Assembly: GCA_018292915.2 (NCBI GenBank)
Contig: JACVVK020000095.1
Location: 540,001-604,000 of the forward strand
Direction: 5' to 3'
Length of the DNA stretch: 64,000 nucleotides
Origin: Batillaria attramentaria
Lineage: Eukaryota; Mollusca; Gastropoda; Batillariidae
Shown here: in pieces, positions 52,313 to 64,000 of the stretch
Layout of the letters: every line of letters begins with the position of its first letter
Position numbering within the stretch: position 1 is the first letter of the stretch
Position numbers and translations under genes: made by a program
Notes under the pieces: generated by a model
Databases searched by the model: none
What the model was told of the DNA's origin: nothing
The model's input: only the letters and a program-made list of their open reading frames with translations

Positions 52313-54267
52313 GCGTGTTAATAATCAGCAGGGAAGGGGTAGCGCAAAGCGATTATCGCGAGATCTGATGCTGTTACAAGGCGACCATTGTGTGGGCGCT
52401 GTGGACTGCTGGCCTGCGGAAACTGGAAGCAACGGCAGGGAAACGATATTTACGCCCACCAGTTCTTTGTCAACAGGTAGCGAGTGGCAGTTTGCATTAT
52501 GCCCACCTGATCTGCGACATGGCGTACAGTTTTGATAATGTGGAGGAGTGTTAAACATGGCGTGTTTTCACCACGTAGTCATTTCTTCAAGCGCCGGAAA
52601 CTGAAATCAGATTGTGTTGTTGGGCCGGCCTGACATTAATAATAATAATGACAGTACTTATGTAATGCTACATCCTATTAGTTAATAACAGTTCTAAGCA
52701 AAAAAAAAAAAAAAAAAAAAAAAGATGTTAAAGTGTAGCTGGTGATGAGAAACTTAGTTCATTGCTATGCACGCACTTTGCTTGCGCAAGGTTTATAGTG
52801 ACAGCAGCAGGAAATCACCTATTGATTGTCATTGCCTCTGGTTTTGGCTGCAAGCTCTCCATCAATTGTAGGGCAGTGGGGAGACTTGTCGGAAAAGTGT
52901 TCAGTGGCTTCCGCTCCTTGCATTTTAGCCACAGTGCTGATTTGCATGAAGTGATTTTCTCACTTGTTGTGGAGGGAAACTGAGCCACTGGTGTTTCAGT
53001 CAGTTTTAATACTTCCATCATGATAGTGTTGTACCCACATCAGGGCCGTAGCAGGCTCCTCAGGATTGGTCCGGCGGCAACCCACACGCCCTCCCATACT
53101 CAACTCCTGCCCCAAGTGACAATCGTTCATTGCAAAGACACTTGTAGGAAAAAAATGAGCCAAAATAATAGAAGCAGCATACAAAATGGAAGGAACAAAA
53201 AGTATAGTCGCGCAACATGTTAATAATAAAATAAAAAAAATGAGGTCGTCTCAAAAGGCCGTATATTCGAAATATGTTCTTCGCTCCCCCCCCCCCCCCC
53301 CCCGCTCTCTCTCTCTCTCTCTCTCTTTACGGAATTATTGGTCCCGGGTACTAAGGCCCTGCACATCCAATTCAGCGTATGTGGATTTGCACAGTATTCC
53401 GACTGTTGTGCATTTTTTGGTCTATGGACGTTAGACGGTTGACTGTTACAAGAGATTTGCGACGATCCAATAGAGAAGGTCCATCGGGCAGAGAGCACTC
53501 ACCGTGTGAGCGCATCTGGTTTCATTGAGATTTCCCCGTTTTGATGGAAGGCAGTTTTTGCCATTTGTGTGGGTTTTTTTTTTGGATGCCTCAGAAAAGT
53601 GCTGAAGCTTTTGTTGGTAGAGATCCCAAAGAAAAAAAAAATCAAGCTTTTGTTATCGGCGATCCCGAAGGGGAAAAAAATCCCATGAGCAGCTACACAG
53701 TCTGACAGGGCACTGTCAGTATGCCATTTTTTTTTTTAATCGTTTGTAAAACGGACTTGGCGCTTTTCAATTTCATGTTTCAAGTGGCGGTTATCTCTCT
53801 CAAAAAAAAAAAAAAAAGCGTTCAATGATTGGCTACAAACTAATGGATTCTAAATGGCAAGCTGAGACTCAGGGGAATTCCAAGTTATCCATCAACCTGT
53901 ATTGTTTTGACGACAAAGTACGTCGCGTGTAGAGTCGACAGAACAATACGGCAGTGACCATTTCAGGGGAGACATCGGTACCTCATGTCACAGTTTTACG
54001 CATGCATTTTGACAGTGGCAGATGGGACAGCGAGCCGGAATCGCTAACGACCGAGCCACCGCGCACCTCCTTTTTGCGTACCACTCCCGCTTCCCCGTTC
54101 AGCTCTTTCACAGTACATATACACGCGAGAATTTGTGATAATAGCATTAAGTGATGTGAACAGATCATTTAATTAAAGGGTGCCATATTTCTGTTGAAGC
54201 GCTCATGCCCAAGGGAAATCTTTCTCCAGTGGATTGCGTGGTCGCATACGTGGAGAAGCAAAATTGA

Positions 54268-54552
54268 ATGAAGTGCGGCTCATCTGGTATAGTTCGCCCG
54301 TTAGTGGGTGCAAATGTATACCAGTCAACTCCGTCGATATTTCGCATAGAGTAAATTCGTAGAACGACGTCAGCGGACACGTGACTTCACCTCGCCAGAC
54401 CCCGGAGTACATTTGCACCCCCTCCCGCGTTGCGGGGATACAGTCGCTCCGGTTAGTTTGCGACTGTTTATGCCAAAATATCGACGGAATTGACTGGTAT
54501 ACATTTGCGCCCCCCAACGGGCGAACTACACCAACTGAGCTGAAGTGTGGTC
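54268..54552. repeat. Inverted repeat, arms about 80 bp
   Basis: The left arm (54,268-54,345) and right arm (about 54,470-54,552) are complementary through TATAGTTCGCCCGTT, GTATACCAGTCAA and CCGTCGATATTT. Possibly a MITE; no TSD was identified. Confidence 0.75.
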
Positions 54553-54775
54553 GCTATCCTCAGCTGCGAGAGAGAGAGAGAGGTTTTATTACTGCCAGTG
54601 AAAAATTGCCGGGCATTTCTGGTGTATTGACAAAGCGTAATCTTTCTGATGGGGTCCCAGCAGTCGATCTGATGTTAGGGTCTGGCGGCATGTAGTCGGA
54701 ATAATATTACGGCCGTTTGTGGAGATTTATGATTATCATAGTGCTGGTAATTTCAGTGGTTTGTCGGAGAAAGTC

Positions 54776-54840
<65 letters not shown>
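54776..54840 (+). repeat. (GT)n microsatellite
   Basis: Uninterrupted GT run of about 64 bp. Confidence 0.9.
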
Positions 54841-54841
<1 letters not shown>

Positions 54842-55528
54842 TATTGTAATTTGTGTATTGGAATTCGCGATTGTGAGAGAGTTTCGTGGTATTGCTGAGT
54901 CAGCAACAGACAACCGTTTGAGAGACCTTCCCCGTTAGGGTTGTCTGTTTTACATCTGCTAACAGCAACAAAAACAACAACAACAACAATGCCAACACTG
55001 ACAAAAAACAAACAACAGGTAAAAACCAACAGAACAGTTTAAACAACAGCCACCACAACTAGCAACAAAAACTTTCGCTTAGTGTGCTAATGTTTTTCTT
55101 TGATCTTCCACTGGATAAGAAATCCTTGCAGCACAAGGTTTGAGTCGGGTTTGAATTCATTGCTGTAGTTTGCCCTCTGGTTTTGGGTGTGGAAACCTCC
55201 GAGGAATTCTGGGAGTTTGCCATTTCTGCTCATAGTTAATGACAGCAGCACCTGTTACATGATCTAGTACAATTGGCACGACTCCCGCGGGTCCCATCAG
55301 CTGGACTCGTCACTGTCAATATGAGAACAGAACGCACGGAGTCTTTGCTGAAGTATGGACGTTTTTGTCCTACTTTATAATTTTATTAAGAAGATTATTG
55401 TCAGAATATGTGTGTGGTTTGTGTTTGTTGGCCACCCTTCCTGTTTTGTATTTTTTGTGTGTGGGTTTTTTTTTTTTTTTTTTTTCTTTTTACCCGAGGT
55501 ACCTTGTCCCCAAACCACCTCTTGAAGC

Positions 55529-55702
55529 GGGGAGCCGGGGTGGCCGAATGGTAGAGCGTTGGACTTCTAATGCTCGGGTCGTGAGTTCGTCCCCCGGCTG
55601 GGGCCAAATATTTGTGCTGGCTTTTTCATCGTTGTCCCGTCTTTGATATCACCCGTATTTGGTGGAAAAGGACGTTAAACCCCTAAACACCCACACCCAC
55701 CC
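55529..55702 (+). mobile_element. tRNA-derived SINE, family A, copy 5
   Basis: 174-bp plus-strand SINE, the cleanest in the window. A perfect 15-bp TSD, ACCACCTCTTGAAGC, lies at 55,514-55,528 and 55,703-55,717. A box AATGGTAGAGCGTTGG is intact; the B box is diverged (GAGTTCGTCCCCCGGC). Confidence 0.92.
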
Positions 55703-56805
55703 ACCACCTCTTGAAGCAACTTTCGCCAGTACCTCATTGGTCCGCAGAACCAGTAACGAGACGATATTCAGCACGGTCTCAGCTCGTACGAGATTCTGAA
55801 ATGCGCGTACAGGGTCGCTCACGACCGAGTAATTCACGTCAGGTCCCACGTAAAGTACGTCACGTACCACGTAAAGTACGTCACGCACCATGTCGCCGAC
55901 CAGTGCCAGTGTCTACTGCCCGACAGTTCTCAGAATTTACCCTTTACTGACAACTCTTCGCTTCTGCACCTAACATCAGTTTAGCCGTCAGCTAGTCCGG
56001 CAACTCTCTAAATTTGTCTTCCTAGAGGATTTTCAATCAGAGTAGGATGGCCCGAACTAGCCGTCAGCAGTCTTTTTATCCCAGGAAAAAGAAAAGAAAA
56101 AAAAAGCTGGGCCAAAATTGAACGCGTAAACAAAAACCTGACAAGGGCCTTTGCAGCAGCTGCAGGTTTTTGCGACGTGCCTGGAGGTTCGTAACATCCA
56201 CACCGTGCCATCGTATCCGACTGTATGTCTGGGTCAGTGAGCTGGGTCCAGTATTGATCCAACACCCCCCCCCCCCCTGCCACCATTAGCTTGGCAGGGG
56301 CCAGAATGAATTGTGTCCACCAGCCAGAAATCTCTTTCAGGGAGTGATTTTATTTGGCGCTACGCCGTCGAAATTCATTACTGATCGGTGGGTTCGCACT
56401 GGATCGCTGCCCATTTCATCTTCTGCGTGTTGACTTTGATATTTTATGTCGTCTCCTGTATGGTAGGGAAGATGTAGACATGCAGACATAACCTCGGGCG
56501 TTTCAGATGCAGCTGACAAGTAAGAAAAGTTTTTGAGGACTGGTTTTGGAGATTGTGTTTGTCTGTGTGCGCGAGAGAAGTTGGCGTAACTTTCATGAAA
56601 GAACACGTAACTTTTAGGCTGTAATCAGTTTGAAACTTGAATAGACTTTTCCCAAGTTGTCGTTCACTGAACGGCTGAACACTCCCATGGCCACCCCTTG
56701 GATGGATTACGGATTACGTGTATGGCCGTTTCCTCGCCACATGGGCAGACATACTTTTCAAGCTCTGTTGCCAGAGAGCGAGGGTTGCTCTGCTTGGAGC
56801 TTATG

Positions 56806-57107
56806 GGGGGGGGGGGGGGGGGGGGGGTTAACGTCGTTTTCCACCACGTAAAGGTGATACCAAAGACAGGACAACGAACAAAAAGGCCAGCACAACTATT
56901 TGGCCCCATCCGGGACTCGAACTCACGACCCGAGCATTGAGAGTCCAACGCTCTACCATTCGGCTATGCCGGCTCCCCCATCTGCAGAGCCAAAGACGGG
57001 ACAACGAGCAAAAACGCCAGCACAAATATTTGGCCCCATCCGGGACTCGAACTCACGACCCGAGCATTGAGAGTCCAACGCTCTACCATTCAGCTATCAC
57101 GGTTCCC
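56806..57107 (-). mobile_element. tRNA-derived SINE, family A, head-to-tail dimer
   Basis: Two minus-strand family A units: 57,107 to about 56,990 (head and body, no tail) and about 56,985 to 56,806 (complete). They are flanked by a single TSD, AGCTTAT (56,799-56,805 and 57,108-57,114), which suggests that the dimer inserted as one unit. A poly-G run lies at the tail (56,806-56,827). Confidence 0.82.
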
Positions 57108-57533
57108 AGCTTATCATAGCTGAAGATAATCTTCGCATGTATAACATTAACAATGAAAGCATAAACAGTTTGCTGCAGCCTTACTCTTATGGTTAGAGTC
57201 AACAGTGATACAAGCCTTCACACGAGGTGGATTTTTTCCCGAGTAAGAGCAGGCAACAGTTGTATAATGACCTCAGTGGGTGTTACTAGAAATGCCATGG
57301 TTCTCAGGTTTCTCATTTCAGACTTTTTTGGTGCAAAATCATGCTGGTGTAAGATTTCTGCGTCAACAAGTGAACCATTTCCGACCGATGTCTCTTGGCA
57401 TTTCTCACGTTTCCATCCAGAACTGGATCTGCTTTCATTCAGCAGTTTTATTGCGGTGGTTTTGCTTTCTGTATTGAAAGCTGAGTATTGTAATATCGCC
57501 TTCGCCCCAGTTCCCCTGCTGCTGAGCGTTAAA

Positions 57534-57802
57534 GGGGCTAATGCTACCGTTTTTATGCTCACGGATCATTCTGAGCTGTTTTCGTGGTATCTGTCATCAC
57601 ACCACTTAGACACCTGGACAGTGACAGCGTTTACACTACTTGAGCCCTCGGTGTGGTCGCCGCGGCATTGAGAACGCTTCTGTTTGCTCAGTGCCAGTAT
57701 AACGGACGCTGTCACTGTCCAGGTGTTCAAGTGGTATGATGGAAGATACCACGAAAACAGCTCAGAACGACCTGTGAGGATAAAAATGTAGCATTAGCCC
57801 CT
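57534..57802. mobile_element. Foldback MITE-like inverted repeat, arms about 103 bp
   Basis: Arms 57,534-57,636 and about 57,698-57,802 are complementary from the termini AGGGGCTAATGCTA through GAGCTGTTTTCGTGGTATCT to ACCTGGACAGTGACAGCG. The loop is about 60 bp. No clear TSD was found and there is no coding capacity. Confidence 0.75.
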
Positions 57803-57891
57803 GTAAGGCTATTTTGACCATACAGGCACACTCTCATGCGAAGCTTTTCCGGAACAAAACTTGTTTGACAGTTCACAGAACATAATTCAAA

Positions 57892-58061
57892 GGTGGGTGG
57901 GTGTTTGGGGGTTTAACACCCTTTTCCACCACATACGGGTGATAGCAAAGACGGGGCAACGATGAAAAAACCAGCACAAATATTTGGCCCCAGCCGGGAT
58001 ACGAACTCACGACCCGAGCAATAGAAGTCCAACGTTCCACCATTCGGCCATCCCGGCGCCG
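57892..58061 (-). mobile_element. tRNA-derived SINE, family A, copy 7
   Basis: Minus-strand SINE with a perfect 14-bp TSD, GAACATAATTCAAA, at 57,878-57,891 and 58,062-58,075. Confidence 0.92.
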
Positions 58062-58492
58062 GAACATAATTCAAATGAGGCAGGCAAGAGGACCTGCACT
58101 AGTAAAATGATTTTCCCTCAGTTTTCCCTGTGCATTTGTGAGTTGCTAAAAGAGCATCTGACCCCAGATTTTTGGTTTTGGTGAAAAGAGGGATGTTTGA
58201 TGTGCAGATAAATGGGAGTGCTGACTTGAGGGGTGACCTATTTTTGGCCATATCCGTGAGCGTGTGCCAGAGCATGGATAAGTGGGTGCACAGTTTTGTT
58301 TACGGGGTGGGGAAGGACGCCACACCGGCAAAGTATGTAAATCACGCTTTCCAGGCTTAATTCTAGGCATGCAGCTTGCGGACATGTGTTGCTTCTGGGA
58401 ACCATTGTGGGTTTTGGTTTGCGAAATTGTTTTCAAGGACGCGCTGCCTCACATTTGTAGGAGCCAGAGAGCAGCAAAAAGCTGTATTCTGT

Positions 58493-58892
58493 ATGGGGCG
58501 GTCGGTGGTCTAGTGGTTAAGAGACCTGTCACCCATGCGAGAGGTCAGGGGTTCGAGTCCCACTCGGAACCAAGAATTTTTCCTTCTCGTATGTGGCACC
58601 GTTCATTCGGGCCGATCGTCGGGGGTTCTCTCCGGGTACTCCGGCTTCCTCCCCCTCTGCTTTGGAAATGTTCAGCCCACCAAATTTGAAAAATAAATAC
58701 AATTCTAAATCCCGAAATTTAAATAGCTGAGCTGACCCTTCGCACCACGTGATTGTAATGTGTTTAAGTCAAGTGTGTGAGAGAATGCGTGTGATTCACG
58801 TGAGCGTGCGTGTTGGGTTCAGTTCGCGGCGCTTTGAGCCGATTCATGAAATTGGGTAAAGCGCCTATACAATACTCATTATTATTATTATT
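58493..58892 (+). mobile_element. tRNA-derived SINE, family D (about 400 bp) with stem-loop tail
   Basis: tRNA-like head with TGGTCTAGTGGTTAAGAGAC and the B-box-like GGGGTTCGAGTCCCAC. The body includes TCTCCGGGTACTCCGGCTTC. The tail is a stem-loop (GGCGCTTT ... AAAGCGCC) followed by TATACAATACTCATT(ATT)n. The TSD ATTCTGT lies at 58,486-58,492 and 58,893-58,899. The tail architecture is shared with the LINE at 17,700-18,150. Confidence 0.82.
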
Positions 58893-60474
58893 ATTCTGTG
58901 ACCTTCAGTGAAGGCTTGTAGTCTTGGACTACTCGCGCTGAATCCCGCGTCTTCCTCTATAGCCATCGTTCCAGCTTCCCTGCTGTCCAGCTTAATGAAG
59001 TCTTCAGAAGCCGAGGCTGCTGCTGCCATAAATGGGATCAAGGATAAGACTCTTCTGTCAGAAGGCTGGCACGCCCAGAAGATCGGCTGTCAGATCAAGT
59101 GGACGAAGATTTCATGAAAGTGTCAGCATACAAACGGGCATTGCTCTTAGCGGCGTGCGCTGAAATAAGCTGTGGTCGGGCTGCACGAGGGAGGATTAAA
59201 TGCGGACGGCCTTTTATGGGGGAATATTTGTCTTCCAGCTTAACTTCTCGAAGAACGTATTTTTTTGTGTAATCTTCTAATTTCATGAATCTCCTGACGT
59301 TTTGTTTCTCTTGGTCGTTCGTTGTTGATGGATGTTTTGGATGATGATGATGGTGGTTGGTTGTTCGTGCGTGATTCGAGGGAAGGGGTACAGCAAGGGC
59401 GATTTTGAAGACACAGCAACAAGTCACACAATAGAAAACATTACAATATTGTCTTTTGAGGTGCGTGCCTTTATTGTCCAGTTAAAAATTAACTTGAAAA
59501 TTGCCGTAGGTCCTTGCTCTGCACAATATAGAACCAAAAATATAAGTACCTCCCCCCAAAAAAACAACAACAACAACAAAAAAAACCCCAAACAAAAACA
59601 AACAACAAACAAACAAACAAAAAACAAAAACCCCAACAACAACAACAACAAACAAACAAAAACAAAAAGCATACAAATAAACAACAACAAAAATTCAACC
59701 TAAGAAACGGAAAGGAGTTGATACAGATTCAAGTCATACAAAGAGCAGTGCTTGGTGACAGCGGGAATATTTTGTTTCTTTTATTTTATTATTTTTACTA
59801 AACAGAATTGGATGCAAGTTGTATAATGCATGAGATACCGCTGTTTGCTGTCTGTCGCATGGGAGATATTTAGGCAGGCGTATTACTCCTGTGTGCTGAC
59901 AGAGAGGTGCGTGTCATCTCTAGTATGTAAATCAGTGGTTCGTGTATGACCCTGATGAGGAAAAAAAAAAAAAAAAAAAGAAAGAAGCAAAACGGTGATA
60001 TGCGAACGGCCAACTAATAGCAGCAGTAGCGTGTCTCCTCAAAGTCCGTTTCCACCAACGACCCCCCGCCCCCCTCCCCCCATCCCCACCCCCCTTGCCC
60101 GCCCTAATCTAGTGCGTGGATCTTGCCGACATTCGCGTCAAACATTACTGTGCAGAATCTTTGAAGGTGGCGTTCCGGGATGTTCCCCCTGACAGCATCT
60201 GTAGCTTCTTGAAAGAGTCAAATCTATTCTATAAAACATAGACACCTCATGTAATACGGACTATCCTCGACCTCTGTAAGTTTGTATGTTCGATGTGCAA
60301 AGAAGTGAAACGTGTTCATCATTTAAACCAGATAGATTTTTCATATATATTTACACCTTGTTTTATTGTCTTTCTTTTTATTTTAATCTGGCGGAGAAGG
60401 ACCTTGATTAGCCGCAAAATAGTCTTCGTTGCTTGCGCGGCGTTAAGCCCTAAATAACCAACTAACCCCCCCCC

Positions 60475-60476
60475 CC

Positions 60477-60538
<62 letters not shown>
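60475..60538 (+). repeat. (CA)n microsatellite
   Basis: A C run followed by about 60 bp of CA. Confidence 0.9.
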
Positions 60539-60539
<1 letters not shown>

Positions 60540-61694
60540 TTCCTGCCCCCTCCCTCTCGCCCGGTTTCCTCCAATTTGTGAATACAGTTCTGCCTCTTCG
60601 TCCATTATGCCGGATCTCATATTTTCTCTTCTGTGTGAATTCATTTCTGATGTCCGCTGTACTTCAAAGGAACTGATATTGGAATGTGAAGGAAAATAGA
60701 TCGATTGCTTCCCAATCTTGTCATAGAAAAGCGAGTAACAATGGTGCGGTTATTTGTTCGGGATTCCCCCCTGTCCTCCGTTTTAGATTTCTTCCTGGAA
60801 ATCCCCGTTTGCAAAAAGCTTGGACAGAACTGCCGTTTCCATACAGAAGATAGCTGTGCCCACTTGGTGGTAAATTGTGTACATTAACGCTAGGCCGGGG
60901 TAGGAATTAGCCAATGAAAATCAATCCCCAAATAAATGTGAAATGGACAGGAACCATTAGCGGTAACAATTTCTATTGTTGGCAGTTACCGTACGCTCAG
61001 ATTAGCTGCCTTTGTGTGCCGCGCGCAACCTACATTTTAGTTTTGATGGAAGTTCCTCTTTCTTTTCTTCTTGTCTTTATCCTTTTTTTCCTCCTCTTCT
61101 TCTTCTCTTCATTTCCTTTTTGATTTTTGTTTGCGCGTAAGTTTTACCGTGCGTGTATCGACAAGCGTAAAATCGTTGCTTGAAGGATGGCGGCGGTTTC
61201 ATATTATTCAACTGATGCAGCAGGAGATTAAGAAAGGAGATGATGATGCAGGATTTTGCCCCCCCCCCCCCTTTTTTTCCCCCCCCCCCCCCCCTCTCAG
61301 TTCAGTTCTCATCCAACCAAACCACCGCCGCATGTACAACAAGATGGCCACCAGCCCAATATGTTGTTTCCATTCAGTGACCTGCTGTAGTCACAGTCGT
61401 AGTCGTTGTGTCATGTATGCTGCCCGCGCGCACACGAACGCAAGCTCTCTGACATCAAGCATGCTGACATAAAGAAAGTACTGGAAACCCTTTCCGTGCC
61501 TATGCGCTCGCAAAACCTCAAACACATGAGGTCGTGTTAGCTCGCCTAGCTGGTTGACGTCACTAACTTTTTGACGTATGCGAGGTTCTACATGGGTGAA
61601 TGAATTCTTGTAACAAAGTCGTGCCCCCTTGACAGAGTTACTTCCCGCAGGCCTGACTGACAGACGATTGCTTACTGGTATCGGAGAAGAGACC

Positions 61695-61696
<2 letters not shown>

Positions 61697-61728
<32 letters not shown>
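61697..61728 (+). repeat. (CT)n microsatellite
   Basis: Uninterrupted CT run. Confidence 0.85.
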
Positions 61729-61730
<2 letters not shown>

Positions 61731-62049
61731 GACGCGCGCGCTCCCACATGAATCGTTTCTTTTTCTCGATGGCGTTGAAACGACTGTTGACTTCCTGCAA
61801 GGCTTGCGTCGTTACGCATTCAGTGATACTCTGATTCATCTCCGTCAGTTATCGACTTTTTCCGTACGTACGAAAAGAAACGGTGTCTTTCAGCGCGTTA
61901 ACGACTTCTGTCGACAAAGACGGTACACGTCCAATGAAAGAAAACCCAACTCAAGTTGTAGCTTGCCTAACATTACGCATACGTCCGTATTCAAGCTATC
62001 TATTGCCCAAAAATTGAGTGATTTAAATTAATATTACGCCTGTAAACGA

Positions 62050-62460
62050 AAGACAACCAACTTGTCTCAAAAGGGCGATAACTCCCAAATCACTTAAGCA
62101 ATCATCACACGCTCTTTTGCTCTAATCTAACATTTTGATATATTCGGATATTCCAAATTTGAAGCCATTCGGTTGAGTATTTTCGGAGAAACAGGCCTGG
62201 ACACAGTTCACACACACACACACACGCACACACATCCACACAGACGGCACTCACTGAGAAGGAGAAGCGCGCTCGGCGCACCATGCATGTCAGCATCGAT
62301 GACGCACGTTTTCTTACGTCATTGTCAGAGTTACACTTGCAAAATCGTCTCTGCGGGAGATCGGCAGTGACGTGCGTTTGTACCACAGATGCTTGCCCAT
62401 GAACGTGGAAAATTTAGCCCGTCCTATGATGTTGTTTCCATTACTATGGAACTTTTAATG
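62050..62460 (-). repeat. Diverged relative of the palindrome arm
   Basis: Same order of landmarks as the inner half of the palindrome arms: GCGATAACTC, a GGAGAAAC/GGAGATAG word, a CA microsatellite (62,212-62,235), TGACGCA, CTTACGTCA.TGT, GCAAAATC and CCCGTCCTATGATGTTGTTT. Similarity is patchy and the boundaries are approximate. Confidence 0.45.
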
Positions 62461-63046
62461 GTTATGTTTGCTATTCAGTGGACGTAACAAGAGAAGTAGT
62501 AATATAGGATTTCGCAGACCCCCTCCCCCCCCCCCCGTCCCCCTCCACCCCCCCCCACCCCCCCCCCCCCCAACTCCCTCCCTCTCAATCCCCATTACAC
62601 ACATCCAACAAATACGTTCAACCAGACAATCACCGCCACCATAAAAAGAGTTAAATTTTCAAAACTTTTAATGCTTTGCTGGCCAATCAGGCCTAAAAGT
62701 AGACATATTTTCCCGTGAGTTTCACAGTCTGAAAGCCAAATTTGAGCCTTTTGTTCCGAGCTGTTATTGACTGAGGACTTGGAACATGATTTTTCAGTGG
62801 CTACAATCGATCCTGGCGTTCTTTATGTACTTATCTTACGCACTGGGAGACAGAAGGCTGGTGTCTGGGAGGAGGAGTCTGACAGGAAAACGGAATCATG
62901 GGAGATGAAGGGAGTTTTGGAGTTGGGTTGAAGAAGGAGAAGCAAGAAGACAACGCAGAAAGGTTGATGAAGGGAAACGAGATCTACTGATAATAGATTA
63001 ATAGTACTAGTATTAGAAACAGCATTAGCCTGTCAGTGTTTTCTGT

Positions 63047-63050
<4 letters not shown>

Positions 63051-63107
<57 letters not shown>

Positions 63108-63127
63108 GCTAATGACGAAAACTGTAT

Positions 63128-63196
<69 letters not shown>

Positions 63197-63210
63197 GCTA
63201 ATGACGAAAA
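63051..63210 (+). repeat. Duplicated (GT)n(GA)n microsatellite block
   Basis: Two tandem blocks, 63,051-63,128 and 63,133-63,212, each made of a GT run, a GA run and GGCTAATGACGAAAACTGT. The second block has a longer GA run. Confidence 0.85.
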
Positions 63211-64000
63211 CTGTGAATATCAGACACCTCCCGCTTTCACCTCTCCTGTTCCAGTTTATGACGGCTTAGGGGTAGAGGGGGGGATGGTGTTGTGGGGGCG
63301 CCTGAGCGTGAAGGCAAACCATAAGCCCTTGCGCCAATTACAGAAGTTAACAGTCCATCAAGTCCGCCCTTCTGTAGAACGGGTATTGATTTTCCTCTTC
63401 CTCCGATCTTCACCCTGGTCAGGAACACGAGGGGAGAGAAAGGTTGGACAAGTTGGGTCCACCCTCAGCCTTGGGTAACAGCAACAGTTTGCTTGTCATC
63501 TGGAGGGCTCAGTCTAAGTGAAAACGAAGGCTTGATGGTCTGAGAGGAGAAAGTTTATGCAGTTTATTATACCGCCCCAACCCCTTTTCCCTCCCTCCCT
63601 TTATAGGCGATGATATTGGATTTGCTTGATTCATCCGTCCGTCAGCCTGTTTGCCTGGGTGGCGCCTCAGAAACCAGTTTCAAATATTTTTGTTGGTGGC
63701 ATTTTTGTTGGTGTTGTTTTGTTTGTTTTTGTGTTTGTGTCCAGTAATCACTAGCGAGAAAAATTTTGCAGTTTTTTTGGGGGAGGGGGAGGGGGTGTTG
63801 TTTTTTTGAGTGGGGAATTTTTTCAGAGCTTTTGGGGGTTTTTTTTTTATTTGTTTGTTTTGTTTTGTTGTGGCTGTTTTTAGTGAGTCGTGGGGGAAGG
63901 GGAGGGGGGGAGGGGTCATACTGTTGAGCGTTGGACTCGAAATCGGAAGGTCGACTATTCAAAAACCAGCAGCGCCAAAATTTATACAAGCTTTTTTGTG

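Larger units (their letters stand above)
46976..64000 (+). other. Region downstream of NMNAT exon 4: presumed long intron, no exon found
   Basis: 17 kb in which no stretch resembling the second half of NMNAT, or any other known protein, was recognised on either strand. It is likely NMNAT intron 4 at least in part. It contains the large palindrome, several family A SINEs, inverted repeats, minisatellites and microsatellites listed separately. Between about 50,620 and 51,980 and between 58,900 and 62,000 only low-complexity or unremarkable sequence was seen. Confidence 0.5.

Noticed and set aside
58910..59117. Open frame with an Ala-rich stretch (AEAAAAINGIKDKT)
   Set aside because: No recognisable family, no consensus splice context linking it to NMNAT, and typical of chance frames at this length.
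59560..59700. Asn/Lys-rich and Phe/Cys/Val-rich frames on opposite strands
   Set aside because: They come from an AAC/CAA simple repeat.

Overview
This is nuclear DNA from an animal, most likely a marine mollusc and probably a gastropod. The grounds are many short exons with GT-AG introns, very dense CA/GT microsatellites, tRNA-derived SINEs, tandem-core elements built like molluscan Pearl elements, and animal-type genes. The species assignment is inference; the gene identities rest on translated exons read directly.

Three protein-coding genes can be supported. On the minus strand, about 19,067 down to 502, lie the first six recognised coding exons of an ARHGAP12/27-type Rho GTPase-activating protein (SH3, WW, degenerate WW, WW, start of PH). 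Its RhoGAP domain lies beyond the left edge. On the plus strand, 22,339 to 38,456, is a complete NOP14 gene for a nucleolar 40S ribosome-assembly factor, 21 coding exons and 882 codons. About 0.8 kb downstream, also on plus, are the first four coding exons (39,292 to 46,975) of an NMNAT1/3-type nicotinamide mononucleotide adenylyltransferase. Its 3' exons were not found and probably lie beyond the right edge. ARHGAP and NOP14 are divergently transcribed from a 3.3 kb intergenic block; NOP14 and NMNAT are in tandem. No shared pathway is implied.

The rest is intron and intergenic DNA full of mobile elements, many with readable target-site duplications (TSDs). These include: a 3.28 kb RTE-like LINE in NOP14 intron 15 carrying a frameshift; two 5'-truncated copies of a CR1/L2-like LINE; four tRNA-derived SINE families; two 1.1 kb tandem-core elements in opposite orientation; several palindromic or TIR-bearing MITEs; and a 3.3 kb near-perfect palindrome at 47.3 to 50.6 kb whose two arms each carry a mirrored SINE.

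The points most worth following are a perfect 92-bp hairpin (TTAA-bounded MITE) inside the NOP14 3' UTR, the giant palindrome in the putative NMNAT intron, the tandem-core elements that multiply nuclear-receptor half-sites (TCAAGGTCA), a duplicated NOP14 promoter segment, and a duplicated splice-acceptor/exon start upstream of NMNAT exon 4. From 51 to 64 kb no coding exon could be supported.
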